DNA of 10,828 bases, from NCBI GenBank assembly GCA_002482705.1, contig DLGM01000113.1, forward strand, positions 168 through 10,995. The letters are read 5' to 3'. A program made the position numbers and the translations under genes. Of the stretch, positions 6,432 through 10,828 are shown in pieces. The DNA is from Cyanobacteria bacterium UBA7694. GTDB taxonomy: Bacteria > Cyanobacteriota > Sericytochromatia > UBA7694. Under the pieces are notes generated by a model. That model made no database searches. It was not told where the DNA came from and saw only the letters and a program-made list of their open reading frames with translations. The number at the start of each line of letters is the position of its first letter. Within the stretch, counting starts at the first letter, position 1.

Positions 6432-6884
6432 ATGACATGTACTTTTATTGCAACGGATCCACATCTAGGACGACGAGATGTGGTTGTAGAAGTTCATCCA
6501 AACTGGTGGGATACGACTTCTAAAGCCCAACTGGATGCTTTTGCGCGACGTCTTTATGATCAGCGAGCTCTGACAGGTATTCTCATCACCCCCAAAAGTA
6601 CTTGTTTTTTCAGAGACAACTTTCAGTCATTGGATTTTTCCGAGCAGACTTACAATATAGACACCATTGCGACAACAACCCTATTCAGTCGCATGTACCA
6701 AGGACAGGTTTATGATGGTGAGGCTCTTTGCATGCAAGCCAAGCAATGGCTTCAAGCAGTAGCCGATGCTTGGTTCAATGCCGTACCAGATGAAGCCCTA
6801 CCATTTATGTTGCCAGAAATCATTGGCGGACTGGCAGGGATAGAACTAGAAGAGTACAACGGCGTTTTAAACTTGGCCAGTTAA
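6432..6884 (+). CDS. Unrecognised 150-residue protein coupled to a PIN-domain gene
   Basis: I do not recognise a named family. The protein is soluble, with no signal peptide. Its N-terminal half reads like a small alpha/beta nuclease-type fold: strand RRDVVVEVHP at 14-23 (Asp16, Glu20-x-His22), a helix TSKAQLDAFARRLYDQ at 29-44, then strand GILITP at 49-54. This arrangement recalls PD-(D/E)xK domains with His replacing the usual Lys; that is a resemblance by eye only. The C-terminal half has a helix around QAKQWLQAVADAWF (102-115). An in-frame TGA at 6426-6428 fixes the ATG at 6432 as the only plausible start; its Shine-Dalgarno is weak. Its stop overlaps the next start (TAATG), so the two proteins are made together and probably work together. 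The pair is AT-richer than its neighbours, suggesting acquisition. It could be the antitoxin or partner of the PIN protein. Confidence 0.65.
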   Translation: MTCTFIATDPHLGRRDVVVEVHPNWWDTTSKAQLDAFARRLYDQRALTGILITPKSTCFFRDNFQSLDFSEQTYNIDTIATTTLFSRMYQGQVYDGEALCMQAKQWLQAVADAWFNAVPDEALPFMLPEIIGGLAGIELEEYNGVLNLAS

Positions 6885-7678
6885 TGTCGATAACGCTTTA
6901 CTTAGAAACCAATTGGCTGGTTGCCTATATTTTGCCCCATCATGCTCACCATACAACAGCGCGTCAGCTCAAAGAAGCAGCAGATAACAACAAATGTAAA
7001 ATCAAGATTCCTGCTATTGTATTTTTGGAAGCTAAACACGCTGTACAGCGTGAAACGAACAATCACGCTCAATCGATCAAACAGATTGCCTCAAGCTTAC
7101 AAATACTTGCCAAAAATAAAAATGACAGCGAACTACTCAAACTGGTACAGCAAATTCAGCAGACTGAAAAAAGCTACTACTCGTCAAAGCCATTAGCTGA
7201 GTTACAGGCATTTTCCCAACAATGCGAAAATTTCTCATTTGCTTTACCAGATCAGGAGCATCGCCTATTAACAGAGTTGCGCCCACAAACTAACCTACAA
7301 GGAAAAGACATCACAGATCTTTATATTTTGGCCGCAATTGCAGCTCACCGAGATACAAATCGTACTGGGAAAGCGGCTTTTCTCTCCCTCAACAAAAAGG
7401 AATTTGATGTTGAGGGTAAAACGTCTAAATTACCATCCGATTTTTACTTATCAAGACATCTCGTCTACCGCTCAGATTTTCTTTTTGACGCAACCTTAAA
7501 CGATTGGGAGAGGCATGAGCAAGAAAATTGGCAACCTATTCAAATACCTCAGAAAGATCCTCAACGCCAAAAAGCCCGAAGCATTCTTGATCAGTTACCT
7601 ACATCTGAGTTAGATGCCGCAGTCAAAGCATTGGAAACATTACAGAAAGCAACAAACAGCTCCTCTCAACTAACCTAA
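6884..7678 (+). CDS. PIN-domain protein, probable ribonuclease (toxin-like)
   Basis: The 264-residue protein begins LYLETNWLVAYIL (5-17), the PIN strand-1 signature with Glu8 in the first acidic position. A second acidic residue lies in IPAIVFLEAKHAV (Glu49). A third cluster is GKDITDLYILAAI (Asp142 and Asp145). The last strand/loop AAFLSLNKKEFDV (164-176) matches the usual position of the fourth acidic site. PIN domains are metal-dependent RNases. At about 175 residues plus a charged C-terminal extension (about 205-264), this is longer than a VapC-type toxin. Between residues 60 and 135 there is a helical insertion rich in Gln and Lys. It is translated from an ATG overlapping the upstream stop (6882-6886). 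Toxin action is inferred from the two-gene layout and the AT-rich composition; a role in RNA metabolism or defence is equally possible. Confidence 0.75.
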   Translation: MSITLYLETNWLVAYILPHHAHHTTARQLKEAADNNKCKIKIPAIVFLEAKHAVQRETNNHAQSIKQIASSLQILAKNKNDSELLKLVQQIQQTEKSYYSSKPLAELQAFSQQCENFSFALPDQEHRLLTELRPQTNLQGKDITDLYILAAIAAHRDTNRTGKAAFLSLNKKEFDVEGKTSKLPSDFYLSRHLVYRSDFLFDATLNDWERHEQENWQPIQIPQKDPQRQKARSILDQLPTSELDAAVKALETLQKATNSSSQLT

Positions 7679-9999
7679 CGTCCGAGCAAAGCCACCAACA
7701 CCCCATCGGTGCTGAGATGGCCACTCAGGCGGTGAAAGCGGGCTTTTTCGAGGCGTTCGTGTTCGGTGGCGGCAAACAAAATTTCGACCGTGCGAAAGGG
7801 CACCATGACGTTGAAATGCACCATCAGGTCTTTGGCCGGGCCGCGGTTGATCAGCCCCAAGATCAGCCGCCCATCCGGCAGCTCCCGCAAGATCGTTTCA
7901 ACTTGGGGAATCGGTGCAATCGGGGGCTGCAAGCCAGATTCCTGAAGTAATTTGCCCAAGAAAGCGACCACGGAGGCCTTTTTTTCGGCTTCAATGGTGT
8001 AATAACTGCCAGTGTCAAAAAACAGGCCAGGGATTGTGCCCAAAAACACCACCCGCCCCTGCCCCACACGCTTGGTATAAGCGACCACACTGCCATTGGA
8101 ATGGCGCAACAACGGCGTAACGCCACCCCCCTGCCAAAAGCTGACAAACCGGCTGGCCCAAAAGGGTTCTTCCCGCTCGGTGCGCAGCCAAGTGCCAGCG
8201 CTACTGATATAGCGGTTAAACTCGACCAAGGGGTGCATCATATCAAGGGTATGTAACGACAGGCGGTGGGGGTGATTGCGGCGCAAACGCTGATAATCGA
8301 CCATATCCAAGGCGACTTGGGAAAGCACCGTATTGGTGCCAAATTGCAGCTTATTGTTGAGGCCATACGCACGGGCCGGGAACAGCGGGTTGTCTGTATA
8401 GGGCTGCCCCCGTTCATCGACTTGGGCGGGCATGCCAAATAAAATCAGGGTGCCGCCCCCTTCCACGTAGTTCTGTAATTGGGCATAGGCCTGGCGATCC
8501 AGCACTTCGGTACAGCCAAAAAAGATCGCCCGTGCCTGCTGCCACTGGGCCGGAGACATGGCACTCAACTCATTCACCACCGGGTTAAATCCGCTTTCAA
8601 TCAGGGCTCCATGGAGCCCCATCGTCCCACTGACATGAACCAGTGCCGCATCAATCAGATCGAGAGCATTCCAAAAGTTGCTCTGCGACACGCCTAAAAA
8701 CTCCCAGCTCTGGGGCAAATGGCGCAGCAGCACCATATCCCCATACACGGGCTCACTCTGGGCCAACAGCGAACCATGATCCCTTAAAAAACTGCCGACC
8801 TGGGCCATACGGTGGTAACGCTCAACCGGATCTCCCGCCGTATTGAGCGGTGACTGAAAAATCCAGGGAGTGCCATCTTCTTCAATGCAGTCATGCAAGG
8901 GATAAGCACTGATCACCCGCACCCCACGCAAGAGATTGATCATCAGCTTTTGCAGGGTGGCCTCGGGGCGCACCTTGACGCGGGGATCAAACCAGCCAGT
9001 GCCCACCTCAACACCCCAGAGCAGACGCCCCGGATTGAGGGAACGGAAATATTCCGGGGCAAACGACAAGCTATAGGGAGCATCGTGGGTGGGGCCTGCA
9101 TCAGCGGTAAATTTGCTGTAGACGTCAAAGCCCACTGTCATGAGCCGGGATTTCTTGGGGCTGTTATTGGGCCATTGACACAAATAGGGGTCATTGAGAT
9201 AGGGCGTCACGTCAATGCCGCTGCTCACCAGCAGGCCGTGCAAGGTCTCCAGATAACGCACCAGATAATCCTCTAAAAAAGCGCCCCAATGGCGAATTTG
9301 CACCGGGGAGGTTTCGGCCCGGCGCGGGGGGTCAATCACGCTGAAACGCTCTAAATTTGTACCCCAAGCCTGATTGAGATGCTCAATACTGGGGTAAAGC
9401 TCCGCCAGCCAGCTCTGCCAAGCGCTGATCGTATGGGGGTTAAAGTCGCTGTAATAGGGCATCCCGCCAAATTGAGGCAGGCCCGTTTCATTGTCCACTT
9501 GGCAGGCAATCACTGCTCCACTCTCTAGGTAGGGGCCCATTTCTTGCGCCACACGCGCAAACCAACCGGCTACAAACGAAAGCCACAAGGGGTGGTTGAG
9601 GGCCACCTCTTTGCTCAAGGCCCCGGTTTCCCAGATCATCAGGATTTCTGGATGTTGTGCCCGCAGCCACTCGGGTACGCCAAAGCCCTGGTATTCGCCG
9701 TAGACATAAGGCCCGGGGCGCATCATCAGCCCCAGGCCACGCTCACCACAGAGCTTTAAAAAGTGGTGCAGATCGCGCTCAGGGGAGGTTTGCCCGTCAA
9801 AGTCATAAACCCCAGGGCTGGGCTCATGCCAAATCCAGGGAATATAAAAGGAGACAAAATGAATGCCCATCTCACAGAGATGGTCCAAACTGTGCGCCCA
9901 CAAGGTGGCCGGGATACGGAAATACTGAAATTCGCCACCATAGAGGATGTCCTCTTGGCCATTGCGCTGCAGGGAATCTTCAGCGAGGCGAATCTGCAT
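7675..9999 (-). CDS. GH35/GH42-type beta-galactosidase-like glycoside hydrolase
   Basis: The 774-residue protein has a clan GH-A TIM barrel resembling GH35 beta-galactosidases. Matching blocks are GGEFQYFRIP at 21-30, FYIPWIWHEPSPGVYDF at 51-67, and RPGPYVYGEYQGFGVPEWL at 94-112. The acid/base is likely Glu171 (VDNETG, 168-173) and the nucleophile Glu331 (GVEVGTGWFD, 329-338). Residues of about 470-530 (AIFFGC..., EGGGTLILFGMP) look like the class-I glutamine-amidotransferase-like domain of GH42 enzymes, so it mixes GH35 and GH42 features. A C-terminal beta region follows. There is no signal peptide, so it is probably cytoplasmic. The natural substrate, perhaps a beta-galactoside from a wall or storage glycan, cannot be read from sequence. 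It starts 4 nt after the MltA-like gene and has no clear Shine-Dalgarno, so it is probably translationally coupled to it. Confidence 0.85.
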   Translation of the reverse strand: MQIRLAEDSLQRNGQEDILYGGEFQYFRIPATLWAHSLDHLCEMGIHFVSFYIPWIWHEPSPGVYDFDGQTSPERDLHHFLKLCGERGLGLMMRPGPYVYGEYQGFGVPEWLRAQHPEILMIWETGALSKEVALNHPLWLSFVAGWFARVAQEMGPYLESGAVIACQVDNETGLPQFGGMPYYSDFNPHTISAWQSWLAELYPSIEHLNQAWGTNLERFSVIDPPRRAETSPVQIRHWGAFLEDYLVRYLETLHGLLVSSGIDVTPYLNDPYLCQWPNNSPKKSRLMTVGFDVYSKFTADAGPTHDAPYSLSFAPEYFRSLNPGRLLWGVEVGTGWFDPRVKVRPEATLQKLMINLLRGVRVISAYPLHDCIEEDGTPWIFQSPLNTAGDPVERYHRMAQVGSFLRDHGSLLAQSEPVYGDMVLLRHLPQSWEFLGVSQSNFWNALDLIDAALVHVSGTMGLHGALIESGFNPVVNELSAMSPAQWQQARAIFFGCTEVLDRQAYAQLQNYVEGGGTLILFGMPAQVDERGQPYTDNPLFPARAYGLNNKLQFGTNTVLSQVALDMVDYQRLRRNHPHRLSLHTLDMMHPLVEFNRYISSAGTWLRTEREEPFWASRFVSFWQGGGVTPLLRHSNGSVVAYTKRVGQGRVVFLGTIPGLFFDTGSYYTIEAEKKASVVAFLGKLLQESGLQPPIAPIPQVETILRELPDGRLILGLINRGPAKDLMVHFNVMVPFRTVEILFAATEHERLEKARFHRLSGHLSTDGVLVALLGR

Positions 10000-10003
10000 A
10001 CCG

Positions 10004-10828
10004 TTAACGGGCGATCAGGAAATAAGCCTGGGCGTACTCCGGCAGCGCGGCAATGCCACGCTGGAAGCTGGCCCGGTCGGGATAGACCCCAGCCAAAAAG
10101 TCGAGCTGGTACAAATTGGGCACAAACGCCCCACCCGTATCCGCAATTAATCCTAAGCGCAGCACCGACTTACCGGGCAAACTATAGTTGATACCCACCA
10201 ACTTGCCCAACCCAAAGTTATACACATCCCCCGCAAAGGTCACACCGGGCTGAATGGCAATTTTCTGGTCGCGGCCATACCCGTGAATGCCGTTGACTTC
10301 TTTAAAATACCAATAGCGCTTTTGCAGACGCGGCTCTTTAATACGCCGATCATACCCAATGCCATTATTGCGGTGGACATTAAACATCCGGCGCTGGCCA
10401 TTGGGCATGACCACCATAACACTGCCCTGCATTAAGGCATCTTCCAGCCCCTGGCGATTGAGCCATACCATCGGCTTCACGCCCAGTTTATCTAAAACTC
10501 CGGCCACCACTTGCTGTTTGTCAAAACGGTAGCGAATCAGTGTGTCTTTGCGGGCATCGGCTGCTTCTTGGGTGAGGTCCGCTTCATCCGGGGGCAAAGC
10601 ATACAGGGCACAGTTATATTCACCCTGCTTCTGTTCTTTGCCCTGGGCTTCAAAGACCACATATTTGGTCAGGCGAATGCGGTTATCGGGCACATTGACC
10701 TTTTGGGCTTTGGCTCCCGTTTGGTCCGCATTCCAGCGCACCAAGCGGAAGTGCTGCTGCAAGAATTTGAGATCCTGCAAGCGCGAAGGGCGACCCGCTT
10801 GCAAATCATCGCTGACAATTTCATCAAG
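10004..10828 (-). CDS. MltA/3D-domain-like protein, putative murein transglycosylase (5' end beyond window)
   Basis: The frame is open to the right edge (274 residues visible, counting from the edge codon), so the N-terminus and any signal peptide are missing; the TTG at 10804 is probably internal. Motifs recall the MltA lytic transglycosylase and 3D domains: ALMQGSVMVVMPNG at 131-144 (compare Q-G-S-G in MltA), NVHRNNGIGYD at 150-160, GLGKLVGINY at 206-215, and LIADTGGAF at 227-235 followed by NLYQLDF at 238-244. The Asp residues in A-D-T-G-G and Q-L-D are the conserved acidic positions of this double-psi-barrel type. MltA cleaves the glycan strand of peptidoglycan. The match is by motif order only. 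Alternative: a non-catalytic 3D-domain protein. It forms an apparent operon with the downstream glycoside hydrolase gene. Confidence 0.6.
   Translation of the reverse strand, partial: LDEIVSDDLQAGRPSRLQDLKFLQQHFRLVRWNADQTGAKAQKVNVPDNRIRLTKYVVFEAQGKEQKQGEYNCALYALPPDEADLTQEAADARKDTLIRYRFDKQQVVAGVLDKLGVKPMVWLNRQGLEDALMQGSVMVVMPNGQRRMFNVHRNNGIGYDRRIKEPRLQKRYWYFKEVNGIHGYGRDQKIAIQPGVTFAGDVYNFGLGKLVGINYSLPGKSVLRLGLIADTGGAFVPNLYQLDFLAGVYPDRASFQRGIAALPEYAQAYFLIAR

Noticed and set aside
7717..10191. Plus-strand open frames across the hydrolase and MltA-like genes
   Set aside because: Composition is that of reverse-complement shadows; the minus-strand frames contain clear catalytic motifs.
10802..10804. 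TTG as the start codon of the MltA-like gene
   Set aside because: The frame stays open to the window edge with no Shine-Dalgarno before the TTG, so the gene most likely begins outside the window.

Overview
The window is bacterial. It holds six genes that are complete or nearly so, plus one gene cut by each edge. Codon choice (many CCC, CAA, GCC and ATT codons) and the mix of SLH, DUF366, SpoIID/LytB and MltA-like proteins suggest a Gram-negative-type envelope. A member of the Cyanobacteria or one of their non-photosynthetic relatives is a reasonable guess. This is inference from gene content; no rRNA or other phylogenetic marker is present.

Layout. Positions 1-1893 (minus strand) hold the 5' part of an SLH-domain secreted protein with a very long Pro/Lys-rich tail. 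It diverges across a 100-bp promoter region from a DUF366 gene (1994-2548, plus). Next on the plus strand is a 759-residue peptidoglycan-binding-domain protein (2659-4938) with eight copies of a helical-hairpin repeat I cannot assign to a family. A SpoIID/LytB-type peptidoglycan enzyme follows (5016-6341). After a 90-bp gap with inverted repeats comes an AT-richer two-gene cassette (6432-7678): an unrecognised 150-residue protein translationally coupled to a PIN-domain protein. It looks like an inserted toxin-antitoxin-like or nuclease pair. The PIN gene meets tail-to-tail, with overlapping stop codons, a minus-strand pair: an MltA/3D-domain-like protein (10004-10828, partial) followed 4 nt later by a GH35/GH42-type glycoside hydrolase (7675-9999).

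How it fits together. Four of the seven genes point to the cell wall: SLH anchoring, peptidoglycan binding, SpoIID-type glycan cleavage and an MltA-like barrel. Two neighbouring but divergent genes, the SLH protein and the repeat protein, share a design of short helical modules spaced by long Pro-rich disordered linkers, although their sequences are unrelated. The repeat protein and the SpoIID protein both lack a clear signal peptide, which is unexpected for wall proteins. The most promising novelty is the eight-copy W-A-L-Q...G-Y-x-P hairpin repeat protein; second is the small protein paired with the PIN nuclease.
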